Assembly (NCBI RefSeq): GCF_000017205.1 | Contig: NC_009656.1 | Coordinates: forward strand, 5,274,001 to 5,338,000 | Direction of reading: 5' to 3' | Length of the DNA stretch: 64,000 nucleotides | Source: Pseudomonas paraeruginosa PA7 | Lineage (GTDB): Bacteria > Pseudomonadota > Gammaproteobacteria > Pseudomonadales > Pseudomonadaceae | Shown: positions 32,834 through 42,180 of the stretch, one piece after another | Position numbering within the stretch: position 1 is the first letter of the stretch | Layout: the number at the start of each line of letters is the position of its first letter | The notes under the pieces: generated by a model | The model's input: the letters and a program-made list of their open reading frames with translations, nothing else | Told to the model about the DNA's origin: nothing | Databases searched by the model: none | Position numbers and translations under genes: made by a program

Positions 32834-34752
32834 CACACACCACCATTTAAAATAATCCCTCTACGAATCATTTCACCACAAGATTCTTTTTTATATGAAC
32901 TAGCTTTACAGAACCCTTTCAACAAAGAAGAAAAATTATATCTCATCCCACTCTTCATATAATACCGATAGCGCTCCTGCTCATTATAAATACGTTCAGC
33001 GCGCGAATACTCACCTAAAGCATAAAAAATAGCGCTACGTTGATACATCAAAGGAATCAGCTCTCCCTTCCCTAAATACCATTCAGCAATAACACTATAT
33101 TTCAAGGCTTTTTCAGCATCCCCTTTAAATATCATGAGCGCATTAGCATAATCGGCATAAGCCCCCCCCATCTGCATGGAGGTAAGCAAGGTAAAATTCT
33201 TCATCGCGCTCCGACCATCCTTCTCCTCATGAAACTTTGGAAAAGCATAAATCACGCCTTCGAGATATTTCATACCTTCGGCATCGCCAGTTCTTATCAG
33301 CCGATTTGCATACAGTAACTGCTCAGAAACCTCCAGCCCTCCTCTCTCACGCTGCAGCCTTTCCACTTCTTTGTCCACGAGATCATATCGATAAAAACGA
33401 GACGCACCATACAAGTAGTTATATCTGGCATATTGAAAATCTGGATGATCTTTATAGGCCCACGTCCACAGTGAAACCTCCGAGGACCACATTGGCAGGA
33501 TCCCGTTAACTGTAAACCCTGCAGCAACGAGCCAGACAAATGTTGCAAAAGTAAGTACTCGCAAATAAGCAGGCCGCGCCAGTCTCAAGCAAGAGAAAAA
33601 CAAGTCATAACGCACCAACACCACGGACATCGCAAGAAAAGCTAAAGGTGCAGTTAAAAATCTTTCATGCCCAAGATTTCCACCTATCGTCATCGGAATT
33701 ATATGGACAACCGGAAGCAGGCAAACCAAATAAGCAATGGCAAGCCAAGCAGCCACCGAACGCCTATAAGCAGCCATGTACCCTACTCCCAATAAAAGTA
33801 GCAGCGTACACAGTTGCCCTAAAGCTGAAAGCAGCACCCCTCCTTCCTGATACTCAGAAACAGGATGAAGGGGACTTATAGAATAAAACGGCAGGAAGCT
33901 TTGCAGCAAATAGAACTTCAATGCTTCTAGCGGAAGTCGCTGATACAAAATCGCGTCTTTTGCATACTCCGTGGTTAGAGGCGAATGATAAAACCCCCCA
34001 GCCGAAAACTCCCTCACGACAAAATAAAAAAGAACTGTCAAAACCAGCCCGAACAGTACCTTGAAATTTTTTGAGCAGGCAGCAAAAAAAAGCCCCCGCC
34101 CTATCGGCTCCGCCGAACAGTTAAGCGCCATCCACACACATAAAATCAACGCAGGAAACACTACCCCCAACTCTTTACTCAGTAGCGCAGCCATCATGCA
34201 AGCGGACAAAAGCAAAACCCTAAATAGGCCAGATTTTATTTCCGCCAGAAATATGCCCACACCCAGCAATAAAAAAGTCGTGACCATCAAATCAAATCTG
34301 CCTGAAACCCAGACCGACGATTCGACCAGTGCAGGATGAATTACATAGAGCATGGCTGCCAGGAAGCCCAACAGCTCTGGCAAAGAACGTTCAAGAAGAA
34401 AAGCGATGCGCCTGCAAACCCAAAAAACCAGAATAGCGTTAAAATTAAATATAATTAAATTTACGGCATGCGATACAAGTGCACTCTGCCCGAAAGCATG
34501 AAATTCAACATAAAATGTCAAAAACACCAAAGGCCGCAGGTATGAGGTACCAGGCAGAACCGGCTCGGCCAGTAACTTCCAACTGAGTGGCAAGTTCAAC
34601 AAATCCGTCTTATCAAGAAAAAGCAGACTATCATCCCAGACATAATCAAAGCCCAGGGCACGCCCATAAAGTCCCCAGAGACATAGAGAGACAAAAGTCA
34701 TCAACGACAGGACAACGAGTCTCTTTCTCTTTAAAAACGGATCAGTATACAA
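32833..34752 (-). CDS. tfpW: Type IV pilin glycosyltransferase TfpW (GT-C membrane enzyme)
   Basis: The membrane protein has about 639 residues. An early DYVWDDSLLF motif in the first periplasmic loop looks like the acidic catalytic motif of GT-C glycosyltransferases. About ten membrane helices run to residue about 425 (LVVLSLMTFVSLCLWGLYG...). The C-terminal 200 residues are TPR-like (YADYANALMIFKGDAEKALKY). In group IV strains TfpW adds D-arabinofuranose to PilA. Two TTG starts compete. The one at 34752 sits 7 bases after GGAG, so I prefer it over 34758. The gene is AT-rich and likely acquired. The group IV assignment is inferred from the pilA-tfpW-tfpX order. Confidence 0.8.
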   Translation of the reverse strand: MYTDPFLKRKRLVVLSLMTFVSLCLWGLYGRALGFDYVWDDSLLFLDKTDLLNLPLSWKLLAEPVLPGTSYLRPLVFLTFYVEFHAFGQSALVSHAVNLIIFNFNAILVFWVCRRIAFLLERSLPELLGFLAAMLYVIHPALVESSVWVSGRFDLMVTTFLLLGVGIFLAEIKSGLFRVLLLSACMMAALLSKELGVVFPALILCVWMALNCSAEPIGRGLFFAACSKNFKVLFGLVLTVLFYFVVREFSAGGFYHSPLTTEYAKDAILYQRLPLEALKFYLLQSFLPFYSISPLHPVSEYQEGGVLLSALGQLCTLLLLLGVGYMAAYRRSVAAWLAIAYLVCLLPVVHIIPMTIGGNLGHERFLTAPLAFLAMSVVLVRYDLFFSCLRLARPAYLRVLTFATFVWLVAAGFTVNGILPMWSSEVSLWTWAYKDHPDFQYARYNYLYGASRFYRYDLVDKEVERLQRERGGLEVSEQLLYANRLIRTGDAEGMKYLEGVIYAFPKFHEEKDGRSAMKNFTLLTSMQMGGAYADYANALMIFKGDAEKALKYSVIAEWYLGKGELIPLMYQRSAIFYALGEYSRAERIYNEQERYRYYMKSGMRYNFSSLLKGFCKASSYKKESCGEMIRRGIILNGGV

Positions 34753-34776
34753 AGTCAAGCTCCGGATAAAAAGGAA

Positions 34777-34795
34777 GCCCCCAAAGAAAGGGGGC
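34777..34795 (-). terminator. Terminator/attenuator between pilA and tfpW
   Basis: GCCCCC TTTCTTT GGGGGC hairpin followed by TTCCTTTTT on the minus strand, 19 bases after the pilA stop. Partial read-through would give high pilin and low accessory-gene expression. Confidence 0.8.
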
Positions 34796-34814
34796 GTCCT
34801 TTTGAACTACTTAA

Positions 34815-35285
34815 TTAGGGCTTGCAGGCGTTCGGCAGATATTTAGCATCGATGGTGGTACCGGAACCTTGAGCGTCATCTACCTTGGCGTTGCCACAGG
34901 CCCAGCTCGAACCACCATTTGTGGTGGTCAGAGTCAGAACGCTGTTAGCTGCCTTGCCAGTCGTCATGGTTACGGTAATGACACCCGACGGGTAGCTACC
35001 ACCAATGGAGGGGGTAACGGTGCTGTATTTACCGATCAGAGTTGCATTAAGTTGGTTCGCGGAAGGGGTCACGGTCGGAGCAACCAAAGCAGTCGGCCAA
35101 GCGTTCTTGTCGGCGCCATACTCGGCCAGCGGGGACTTCAGACCACCGCCCAGGGATACGGCCTCGGTGACCTGACCGCGGGTGATGTAGTCCTGATAAG
35201 CCGGGATAGCGACGGCAGCCAGAATGCCGATGATCGCCACCACGATCATCAGTTCGATCAGGGTAAAGCCTTTTTGCGCTTTCAT
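34815..35285 (-). CDS. pilA: Type IV major pilin PilA (group IV-like)
   Basis: The prepilin has 156 residues: leader MKAQKG, cleavage before Phe, and the conserved [20 protein letters not shown] helix with Glu5. The ATG at 35285 follows GGAGAA. Two cysteines near mature positions 124 and 148 can form the C-terminal disulfide loop. The alpha-beta loop contains PTVTP (Thr65 and Thr67 by my count), close to the Thr glycosylation sites I recall for group IV pilins. The disulfide loop of 23 residues, the neighbours tfpW/tfpX and the Ser/Thr-rich surface support this type. It is the structural subunit of the twitching pilus. Confidence 0.93.
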   Translation of the reverse strand: MKAQKGFTLIELMIVVAIIGILAAVAIPAYQDYITRGQVTEAVSLGGGLKSPLAEYGADKNAWPTALVAPTVTPSANQLNATLIGKYSTVTPSIGGSYPSGVITVTMTTGKAANSVLTLTTTNGGSSWACGNAKVDDAQGSGTTIDAKYLPNACKP

Positions 35286-35331
35286 TGAATTCTCCATAAT
35301 TTTTCCAGGCGTGGTGCCTGAAAGTGCTTTC

Positions 35332-35348
35332 AGCAGGATCCATGCCAA
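35332..35348 (-). promoter_or_regulatory. Sigma54 promoter of pilA
   Basis: The minus strand reads TTGGCATGGATCCTGCT: GG and GC are 10 bases apart, the -24/-12 spacing of RpoN promoters. Predicted transcription starts near 35322, about 37 bases before the ATG. This agrees with the known RpoN dependence of pilA. Confidence 0.85.
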
Positions 35349-35414
35349 ACCCAAAAGCGCGCAACATCCTGATTTCTCGTGGAAAAGCTATAACCCTCAA
35401 GCCCAAATAAGCAG

Positions 35415-35440
35415 GATGTGACATTTTTTGACAGCTACGG
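35415..35440 (-). promoter_or_regulatory. PilR-binding-like region upstream of pilA
   Basis: Two TGTC motifs (35420-35423 and 35430-35433 as GACA on the plus strand) lie about 95-115 bases upstream of the predicted start. This is the position and motif expected for the sigma54 activator PilR, which is encoded at 59784-61121. Confidence 0.6.
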
Positions 35441-35507
35441 AAACGCAATTTGGCAGCCTTGGCCAACTACGCTATAAGGCAAGCCAAACTCCCTATCGAT
35501 GCCCGTC

Positions 35508-37211
35508 ATGAATGATCGCCACCCCTTGACCGGACTGGCCAGGCAACTGGTTCTCTCCAATCTTCTGGATGAAAATGCCGCCCAGCAGGCCCATTTGCAA
35601 GCCCAGCGCAGCAAGCTGCCCCTGGTCACCTATCTGGTACAGAACAAGCTGGTCAAGAGTCGCGATTTGCTGGAACTGACAGCTGAACAGTTCGGCATCG
35701 CTTACGTAGATCTTGGTGCTCTGGACAAGGAGAGTTTCCCCAAGGATCTGATCAGCGAAAAACTCTCTCGACAGCACCGAGTCGTTCCACTGTGGCGACG
35801 CGGCAACAAACTGTTCATCGGTCTCTCCGACCCCGCCAACCACCAGGCGGTGTCTGACATTCAGTTCAGCACCGGGCTGACCACGGAAGCGATCCTGGTC
35901 GAAGACGACAAGCTGACGCAGACCATCGACAAGCTTTATGAAAATGCCACCGACAGCCTGGCTGGCCTGGACGATGTCGATCTCGACGGCCTGGATGTAT
36001 CCACCGGCGACAGTTCGCCCCAGGAGGACGGTTCGGGCGGAGACGCCGACGACGCACCGGTAGTGCGCTTCGTCAACAAGATGTTGCTGGACGCCATCAA
36101 GGGCGGCTCTTCCGACCTGCACTTCGAACCCTACGAGAAGATCTACCGGGTGCGCTTCCGTACCGACGGCATGCTCCACGAAGTGGCCAAGCCGCCGATC
36201 CAGCTGGCTAGCCGTATATCTGCGCGTCTCAAGGTGATGGCCGGCCTCGACATCTCCGAACGGCGCAAGCCGCAGGACGGGCGGATCAAGATGCGCGTGT
36301 CGAAGACCAAGTCCATCGATTTCCGGGTCAACACCCTGCCGACCCTCTGGGGCGAGAAGATCGTGATGCGGATCCTCGACTCCTCCAGCGCGCAGATGGG
36401 CATCGATGCGCTGGGCTACGAAGAGGACCAGAAGGAACTCTACCTGGCCGCGCTCAAGCAGCCGCAGGGCATGATCCTGGTCACCGGCCCCACCGGTTCG
36501 GGCAAGACGGTCTCGCTGTACACCGGCCTGAACATCCTCAATACAACCGATATCAACATCTCCACCGCCGAAGATCCGGTGGAGATCAACCTGGAAGGCA
36601 TCAACCAGGTCAACGTCAACCCGCGCCAGGGCATGGACTTCTCCCAGGCGCTGCGCGCCTTCCTGCGCCAGGATCCGGACGTGATCATGGTCGGCGAGAT
36701 CCGCGACCTGGAAACCGCCGAGATCGCCATCAAGGCGGCGCAGACCGGGCACATGGTGATGTCCACCCTGCACACCAACAGCGCCGCCGAGACCCTCACC
36801 CGTCTGCTGAACATGGGCGTGCCGGCGTTCAACCTGGCGACCTCGGTGAACCTGATCATCGCCCAGCGCCTTGCGCGAAAACTCTGTTCGCATTGCAAGA
36901 AAGAACACGATGTTCCGAGGGAAACTCTGCTTCACGAGGGCTTCCCTGAAGAACTGATCGGCACCTTCAAGCTGTATTCGCCGGTGGGCTGTGAAAATTG
37001 CAAAGGCGGTTACAAAGGTCGCGTCGGTATTTATGAAGTGGTTAAAAACACCCCCGCCCTGCAGCGGATTATCATGGAGGAAGGCAACTCCATCGAGATC
37101 GCCGAGCAAGCCCGCAAAGAAGGCTTCAACGATCTGCGCTCCTCAGGCCTGCTGAAAGCCATGCAGGGAATCACCAGCCTGGAGGAAGTCAACCGCGTGA
37201 CCAAGGACTAA
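35508..37211 (+). CDS. pilB: Type IV pilus extension ATPase PilB
   Basis: The 567-residue hexameric ATPase drives pilus extension at the cytoplasmic face. Visible motifs are Walker A GPTGSGKTVSLYTGLN, Asp box STAEDPVEI, Walker B FLRQDPDVIMVGEIRD, His box MSTLHTNSAAET, and a zinc-binding tetracysteine (CSHCKK ... CENCKGG). The start MNDRHPLTG at 35508 is preferred to the ATG at 35499. The first 170 codons and the region around 36870-37060 are less GC-rich than the centre, suggesting mosaic recombination near the hypervariable pilin. It is divergent from pilA. Confidence 0.95.
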   Translation: MNDRHPLTGLARQLVLSNLLDENAAQQAHLQAQRSKLPLVTYLVQNKLVKSRDLLELTAEQFGIAYVDLGALDKESFPKDLISEKLSRQHRVVPLWRRGNKLFIGLSDPANHQAVSDIQFSTGLTTEAILVEDDKLTQTIDKLYENATDSLAGLDDVDLDGLDVSTGDSSPQEDGSGGDADDAPVVRFVNKMLLDAIKGGSSDLHFEPYEKIYRVRFRTDGMLHEVAKPPIQLASRISARLKVMAGLDISERRKPQDGRIKMRVSKTKSIDFRVNTLPTLWGEKIVMRILDSSSAQMGIDALGYEEDQKELYLAALKQPQGMILVTGPTGSGKTVSLYTGLNILNTTDINISTAEDPVEINLEGINQVNVNPRQGMDFSQALRAFLRQDPDVIMVGEIRDLETAEIAIKAAQTGHMVMSTLHTNSAAETLTRLLNMGVPAFNLATSVNLIIAQRLARKLCSHCKKEHDVPRETLLHEGFPEELIGTFKLYSPVGCENCKGGYKGRVGIYEVVKNTPALQRIIMEEGNSIEIAEQARKEGFNDLRSSGLLKAMQGITSLEEVNRVTKD

Positions 37212-37214
37212 TCC

Positions 37215-38432
37215 ATGGCGGATAAAGCGTTAAAAACCAGTGTCTTCACCTGGGAAGGCACCGACAAGAAAGGGGCCAAGGTCAAGGGGGAACTGACCAG
37301 CCAGAACCCCATGCTGGTCAAGGCGCAACTGCGAAAGCAGGGTATCAATCCGCTCAAGGTACGCAAGAAGGGCATTTCCCTGATGGGCCGGGGAAAAAAG
37401 ATCAAGCCCATGGACATCGCCCTGTTCACGCGTCAGTTGTCCACCATGATGGGTGCGGGCGTCCCCCTTTTGCAATCCTTCGATATCATCGGCGAAGGCT
37501 TCGACAATCCGAACATGCGCAAACTCGTCGAGGAGATCAAGCAGGAAGTTGCCTCAGGCAATAGCCTGGCCAACTCCCTGCGCAAAAAGCCCATGTACTT
37601 CGATGACCTGTACTGCAACCTGGTGGATGCTGGCGAGCAGTCCGGTGCGCTGGAAACGTTGCTCGATCGCGTCGCGACCTACAAGGAAAAAACCGAATCG
37701 CTGAAAGCCAAGATTCGCAAGGCCATGACCTACCCCATCGCGGTAGTCATCGTGGCAGTGATCGTCTCGGCCATTCTGCTGATCAAGGTCGTGCCACAGT
37801 TCCAGTCGGTATTCGAAGGCTTTGGCGCCGAGCTGCCGGCCTTTACCCAGATGGTCATCAATATTTCCGAGTTCCTGCAGGAATGGTGGCTGCTCGCACT
37901 GGCGGGCCTGATAGGAGTGGGCTTCGTCCTGAAGGAGGCCTATAAGCGATCGGAGAAATTACGCGATGCCACCGATCGCAACCTGTTGAAGCTTCCGGTC
38001 GTTGGCAACATCCTCTACAAATCCGCCGTCGCCCGCTACGCGCGCACACTTTCGACCACTTTCGCCGCCGGTGTTCCGCTGGTAGAAGCCCTGGATTCCG
38101 TAGCTGGAGCTACTGGCAACGTAGTCTTCAGAAATGCCGTCAGCAGGATTAAGCAAGATGTTTCCACCGGCATGCAGCTGAATTTCTCCATGCGCACCAC
38201 CAACGTATTCCCCAGCATGGCCATCCAGATGGCTGCGATCGGTGAGGAATCAGGCTCGCTGGATGAGATGCTCGGGAAAGTAGCCGGCTTCTATGAGGAG
38301 GAAGTCGACAATGCCGTCGACAACCTAACGACACTCATGGAACCAATGATCATGGCAGTCCTCGGTGTGCTGGTCGGTGGTCTGATCATCGCCATGTACC
38401 TGCCGATCTTCCAACTGGGTTCCGTTGTATAA
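37215..38432 (+). CDS. pilC: Type IV pilus inner-membrane platform protein PilC
   Basis: The 405-residue GspF-family protein has two cytoplasmic T2SSF domains and three membrane helices (about 175-195, 225-245, 375-400). Motifs include ALFTRQLSTMMGAGVPLLQS, its second copy ARTLSTTFAAGVPLVEALD, and GEESGSLDEMLGKVAGFYEEEVD. It couples PilB/PilT motion to pilin insertion. It starts 3 bases after pilB. Confidence 0.95.
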   Translation: MADKALKTSVFTWEGTDKKGAKVKGELTSQNPMLVKAQLRKQGINPLKVRKKGISLMGRGKKIKPMDIALFTRQLSTMMGAGVPLLQSFDIIGEGFDNPNMRKLVEEIKQEVASGNSLANSLRKKPMYFDDLYCNLVDAGEQSGALETLLDRVATYKEKTESLKAKIRKAMTYPIAVVIVAVIVSAILLIKVVPQFQSVFEGFGAELPAFTQMVINISEFLQEWWLLALAGLIGVGFVLKEAYKRSEKLRDATDRNLLKLPVVGNILYKSAVARYARTLSTTFAAGVPLVEALDSVAGATGNVVFRNAVSRIKQDVSTGMQLNFSMRTTNVFPSMAIQMAAIGEESGSLDEMLGKVAGFYEEEVDNAVDNLTTLMEPMIMAVLGVLVGGLIIAMYLPIFQLGSVV

Positions 38433-38434
38433 AC

Positions 38435-39307
38435 ATGCCCCTTCTCGACTACCTGGCCAGCCATCCGCTGGCCTTTGTCTTGTGCGCCATCGTCCTCGGC
38501 CTGCTGGTCGGCAGCTTCCTCAACGTCGTCGTGCACCGCCTGCCGAAGATGATGGAGCGCAACTGGAAGGCCGAGGCCCGCGAGGCGCTCGGGCTGCAGC
38601 CGGAGCCTGATCCGGCGATCTACAACCTGGTCCTGCCGAACTCCTCGTGCCCGCATTGCGGCCACGAGATCCGTCCCTGGGAAAACATCCCGGTGCTCAG
38701 CTACCTGGCGCTGGGCGGCAAGTGCTCGTCCTGCAAGGCCGCCATCGGCAAACGCTACCCCCTGGTGGAACTGGCCACCGCGCTGCTTTCCGGCTACGTC
38801 GCCTGGCATTTCGGCTTCACCTGGCAGGCGGGCGCGATGCTCCTGCTGACCTGGGGCCTGCTGGCGATGAGCCTGATCGATGCCGATCACCAGCTGCTGC
38901 CGGACGTGCTGGTGCTGCCGCTGCTCTGGCTGGGCCTGATCGCCAACCATTTCGGCCTCTTCGCCAGCCTCGACGACGCGCTGTTCGGCGCGGTGTTCGG
39001 CTACCTCAGCCTGTGGTCGGTGTTCTGGCTGTTCAAGCTGGTGACCGGCAAGGAAGGCATGGGCTACGGCGACTTCAAGCTGCTGGCCATGCTCGGCGCC
39101 TGGGGCGGCTGGCAGGTCCTGCCGCTGACCATCCTGCTGTCGTCGCTGGTCGGGGCCATCCTCGGGGTGATCATGCTGCGCCTGCGCAACGCCGCAAGCG
39201 GCACGCCGATCCCCTTCGGTCCCTATCTGGCGATTGCCGGGTGGATTGCATTGCTCTGGGGTGATCAAATAACCCGGACCTATTTGCAATTCGCCGGATT
39301 CAAATGA
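38435..39307 (+). CDS. pilD: Prepilin peptidase / N-methyltransferase PilD
   Basis: The 290-residue aspartic protease has eight membrane helices and an early cytoplasmic domain with a zinc tetracysteine (CPHCGHEI ... CSSCKAAI). The catalytic aspartates are in [12 protein letters not shown] and [13 protein letters not shown]. It cleaves and methylates PilA and the minor pilins FimT, FimU and PilV, as well as type II secretion pseudopilins. Its coupled start follows pilC by 2 bases. Codon use returns to GC-rich backbone here. Confidence 0.96.
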   Translation: MPLLDYLASHPLAFVLCAIVLGLLVGSFLNVVVHRLPKMMERNWKAEAREALGLQPEPDPAIYNLVLPNSSCPHCGHEIRPWENIPVLSYLALGGKCSSCKAAIGKRYPLVELATALLSGYVAWHFGFTWQAGAMLLLTWGLLAMSLIDADHQLLPDVLVLPLLWLGLIANHFGLFASLDDALFGAVFGYLSLWSVFWLFKLVTGKEGMGYGDFKLLAMLGAWGGWQVLPLTILLSSLVGAILGVIMLRLRNAASGTPIPFGPYLAIAGWIALLWGDQITRTYLQFAGFK

Positions 39308-39915
39308 CCCAACCCTGGATACTTGGCCTCACAGGCGGCATCGGCAGCGGCAAGAGCGCGGCCGCCGAGCATTTCGCCGCCCTCGGCGTCCACCTGGTGG
39401 ACGCCGACCATGCCGCCCGCTGGGTGGTGGAACCGGGGCGCCCGGCCCTGGCGAAGATCGTCGAACGCTTCGGCGACGGCATCCTCCTGCCCGACGGCCA
39501 GCTCGACCGCGCCGCCCTGCGCGAACGGATCTTCCAGGCGCCTGAGGAGCGGCGCTGGCTGGAACAACTGCTGCACCCGCTGATCGGCGCGGAGATCGTC
39601 CAGTACCTGGCCAGGGCCGAATCGCCCTACGCCATCCTGGTTTCGCCGCTGCTGGTGGAGTCCGGGCAGCGCCACATGACCCAGCGCGTGCTGGTGGTGG
39701 ACACCCCGGAACACCTGCAACTGCAACGCACCATGCTCCGCGACAAGGTCTCCGAGGAGCAGGTGCGCTCGATCCTCCAGGCCCAGGCCCGGCGCGACGA
39801 ACGCCTGAAGCACGCCGACGACGTGCTGGTCAACGACGGCGACCTGTCCCACCTGCAGCGTGAAGTCGAACGACTGCACGCCTTCTACCTGACCTTGCGA
39901 GGAGGCCGAGCATGA
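39304..39915 (+). CDS. coaE: Dephospho-CoA kinase
   Basis: This 203-residue P-loop kinase catalyses the last step of CoA synthesis. The N-terminus [17 protein letters not shown] is Walker A, and [14 protein letters not shown] is the substrate-binding stretch. The ATG overlaps the pilD stop (ATGA), and the gene is part of the pilBCD-coaE-yacG run. Confidence 0.95.
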   Translation: MTQPWILGLTGGIGSGKSAAAEHFAALGVHLVDADHAARWVVEPGRPALAKIVERFGDGILLPDGQLDRAALRERIFQAPEERRWLEQLLHPLIGAEIVQYLARAESPYAILVSPLLVESGQRHMTQRVLVVDTPEHLQLQRTMLRDKVSEEQVRSILQAQARRDERLKHADDVLVNDGDLSHLQREVERLHAFYLTLRGGRA

Positions 39916-40112
39916 GCCAGCCGCTGACCGTGGAGTGCCCGACCTGCGGCGCGCCCGTCGAATGGAAAAGCGACAACAAGTACCGCCCCTTCTGCTCCGA
40001 CCGCTGCAAGCTGATCGATCTCGGCGCCTGGGCCGCCGAGGAACACGCGATCCCCGGCGACACCCTGGAAGACGACATTTTCTCCGCCGACCTGCCGCCT
40101 CGCGAGCATTGA
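39912..40112 (+). CDS. yacG: DNA gyrase inhibitor YacG (zinc-binding)
   Basis: This 66-residue protein has the treble-clef zinc pattern [10 protein letters not shown]...[12 protein letters not shown] and an acidic tail. YacG binds GyrB and inhibits gyrase. It overlaps coaE by 4 bases. Confidence 0.93.
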   Translation: MSQPLTVECPTCGAPVEWKSDNKYRPFCSDRCKLIDLGAWAAEEHAIPGDTLEDDIFSADLPPREH

Positions 40113-40116
40113 TCGC

Positions 40117-40145
40117 GACGGGCCAGCCAACCCGGCTGGCCCGTC
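40117..40145. terminator. Convergent terminator between yacG and the next gene
   Basis: A 12-bp stem GACGGGCCAGCC / GGCTGGCCCGTC with a 5-base loop sits between two convergent genes. It lacks a clear T-run, so it may be only partly rho-independent. Confidence 0.65.
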
Positions 40146-40149
40146 TCCA

Positions 40150-40359
40150 TCAAGGGCGCATGAAGGCATAGTCGCGCTGATCGTCGAGGTTCTCCGCCAG
40201 GAACCGCAGTTCGCCGGCCAGGTCTTCAGGGGCGCGCTGCGCCTTGTTCAGTTCGACGATCACGCTCAACAGCGCGCGCAGGCGCATCGTCCGGTCCGCC
40301 TCGCCATTTTCCGCCAGCAAACGCAGCAGGCCCTGCCGGGCCCATTCGTGGACTCCCAT
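40150..40359 (-). CDS. Conserved hypothetical protein, 69 residues
   Basis: The small helical protein (MGVHEWARQGLLRLLAENGE...) is charged and soluble. It lies in the same direction as the three genes that follow on the minus strand but is separated from them by about 105 bases. No function is recognised. Confidence 0.75.
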   Translation of the reverse strand: MGVHEWARQGLLRLLAENGEADRTMRLRALLSVIVELNKAQRAPEDLAGELRFLAENLDDQRDYAFMRP

Positions 40360-40464
40360 GTTCCGATCCTCCCGTGAGAAAGCGGCAGGATCGCGGTGCG
40401 CCCGCGCCGAAACACTGATCCAGGTCAGCCGCGCCCCGCCATGGACATGGCGAATGACTGGCCA

Positions 40465-41154
40465 TCAGGGCTTGCGGTCGTCGTCCTTCCAGGGCGCCTG
40501 CAGGTAGCGCGTGCGGTTGAAGGTTTCCAGCCACTCCGGGTAGTAGACCACCAGGCCGGTGATCACCGTGCCGTTGATGAAGGCCTCGGGGAACATGATC
40601 AGCCACAGGTAGCCGGCGAAATCCTCGAGCCAGGGCGGCATCGGGAACAGGCCGTCGATCCAGACCACGCCCAGGCCGAGCAGCAGAACCACCACGGCGG
40701 TCAGCGCCGCCGGGAAGAAGCCGCAGCAGAAGATATAGACGAACAGGTTGCGCGGCTGGCGCCTTTCCACGAACAGCGCCGCCAGCTCGGCGATCAGCGC
40801 CGGGATCGCCACCAGCAGCACGCCGTTGACGCCGATCGCCAGCCAGTCCTGGCGTCCGAGCAGGCACAGGCCGAGCTGCGCCACCAGCCCCACCACGATC
40901 GCCAGCGGCCAGTCGAGCAGCAGGGTCACGGCGGTCATGCCGATGAAATGGAACGACAGCCCCGAATCGAAGTCACGGCGTACCAGCCAGAGCAAAAACA
41001 GCCCGAGCATGGTGCCGAACACCAGATGCTGGCGACGGGTATCGCTGACCAGCTCGACCCAGGGCGCGCGCCAGGCGGCGAGCAGCAGCACCGGCGCATA
41101 GATCGCCCAACCCAGCTCGAGGCTTTCCGCCGACAACAGCTCGGCAGCGATCAC
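40465..41154 (-). CDS. CbiM-like energy-coupling factor transporter permease
   Basis: The 229-residue integral membrane protein has about seven helices and the motif SFHFIGMTAVTLLLDWPLAIV, followed by FPEAFINGTVITGLVVYYPE. These fit the CbiM/ECF substrate-capture family for cobalt/nickel or vitamins. No ATPase or CbiQ partner is adjacent. The GTG start overlaps the preceding stop (GTGA), so translation is coupled. The longer frame upstream is inside the neighbour gene. Confidence 0.75.
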   Translation of the reverse strand: MIAAELLSAESLELGWAIYAPVLLLAAWRAPWVELVSDTRRQHLVFGTMLGLFLLWLVRRDFDSGLSFHFIGMTAVTLLLDWPLAIVVGLVAQLGLCLLGRQDWLAIGVNGVLLVAIPALIAELAALFVERRQPRNLFVYIFCCGFFPAALTAVVVLLLGLGVVWIDGLFPMPPWLEDFAGYLWLIMFPEAFINGTVITGLVVYYPEWLETFNRTRYLQAPWKDDDRKP

Positions 41155-41627
41155 GGCTGCGCCTGTTCCAGGGCGATGCGCAGGGCCACCGGCGAGTCCA
41201 GCTCGCGGACCTCCTCCACTCGCCGCTGCTCCAGGCGGATCCACAGGACCTTGCTCGCGCCCGCGCCATAGCGCGGCGCCACCGCGGCCTCGCGGTCCAG
41301 CACGACCGGATAGCTGTAGTCGCGCATCGCCGGTACCGCGAAGAGCCGCGAGATCAGGCCCGGCATCCGGCTGATGTCCGCCAGGAACAGCACCTGGCGC
41401 GCCTCCAGGTAGCCTTTGGGACGTTCGGCCAGAGCCGCCTTGACCAGCTTCGCGCCGTCCATGTCGCGGGCGACCAGCAGGACCCGCGTGGAGTCATCGA
41501 GCGAGCGGGCCTGCCCGAACTGGTCCTGGAGCGTCCAGGGCTCCAGGGTCTCGCCCTTCTCCAGCGCCAGGGCCAGGGCCAGGCCCGGCAGCAGCATGGC
41601 CAGCAGAATCCAGTGCAATCGTTTCAC
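41151..41627 (-). CDS. Exported hypothetical protein (158 residues)
   Basis: The GTG at 41627 overlaps the upstream stop and has GGGAGG before it. The N-terminus [20 protein letters not shown] is a signal peptide. The mature part contains [25 protein letters not shown], resembling thioredoxin-fold cell-wall or redox proteins, but no CxxC is present. Possible FAD/redox-linked role, unproven. Confidence 0.75.
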   Translation of the reverse strand: MKRLHWILLAMLLPGLALALALEKGETLEPWTLQDQFGQARSLDDSTRVLLVARDMDGAKLVKAALAERPKGYLEARQVLFLADISRMPGLISRLFAVPAMRDYSYPVVLDREAAVAPRYGAGASKVLWIRLEQRRVEEVRELDSPVALRIALEQAQP

Positions 41628-42049
41628 GCGCGTTCCTCCCGAGTGGAAAATACCTGGATGTCCTCGCGCCGCTGCCAGCCCGCCTGGGCCTGCCAGAACG
41701 CCAGGGCCTGTTCGGCGGCGTCGAGGACGAAGACATGGGATTTGCCGATCCCTTCCCTGGCCAGGCGCGCCAGCGCCTCGTCGAGCAGGCGCCGCGCCAG
41801 CCCCTGGCGACGATAGGCGGGATCGACCGCCAGGTGCTGCAGGTAGCCACGGCGGCCATCGTGGCCGGCCATCAGGCAGGCGATCACCACGCCCGCGGAT
41901 TCGACCAGCAGGCTCAGCCCGGGGTTGCGTTCGAGATAAGCGACGAAGAACGGATACTCGTCCTCGGCGCGGATGCGAATACCCGGCGTTCGCGACCAGA
42001 GGGCGAACAGAGCCGGATGATCGGCGGCGATGACGCTGCGAAGCTGCAT
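41624..42049 (-). CDS. GNAT-family N-acetyltransferase
   Basis: The 141-residue GNAT protein has the acetyl-CoA motif [20 protein letters not shown] (Q/RxxGxG/A). The substrate is unknown. It is the first gene of a three-gene coupled run with the exported protein and the permease. Confidence 0.88.
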   Translation of the reverse strand: MQLRSVIAADHPALFALWSRTPGIRIRAEDEYPFFVAYLERNPGLSLLVESAGVVIACLMAGHDGRRGYLQHLAVDPAYRRQGLARRLLDEALARLAREGIGKSHVFVLDAAEQALAFWQAQAGWQRREDIQVFSTREERA

Positions 42050-42180
42050 CGGAACGGCTCCAGGCCATGGGGAACGGCAGTGTACACCGAGGTCCGGCGG
42101 CGATGCGCGCCGGGCGGATTGTCGCAGGCAGAACGCCCACGGGCTGGAAAGCGGACCTGCGGGCGGACTAAGCTGAGCCC

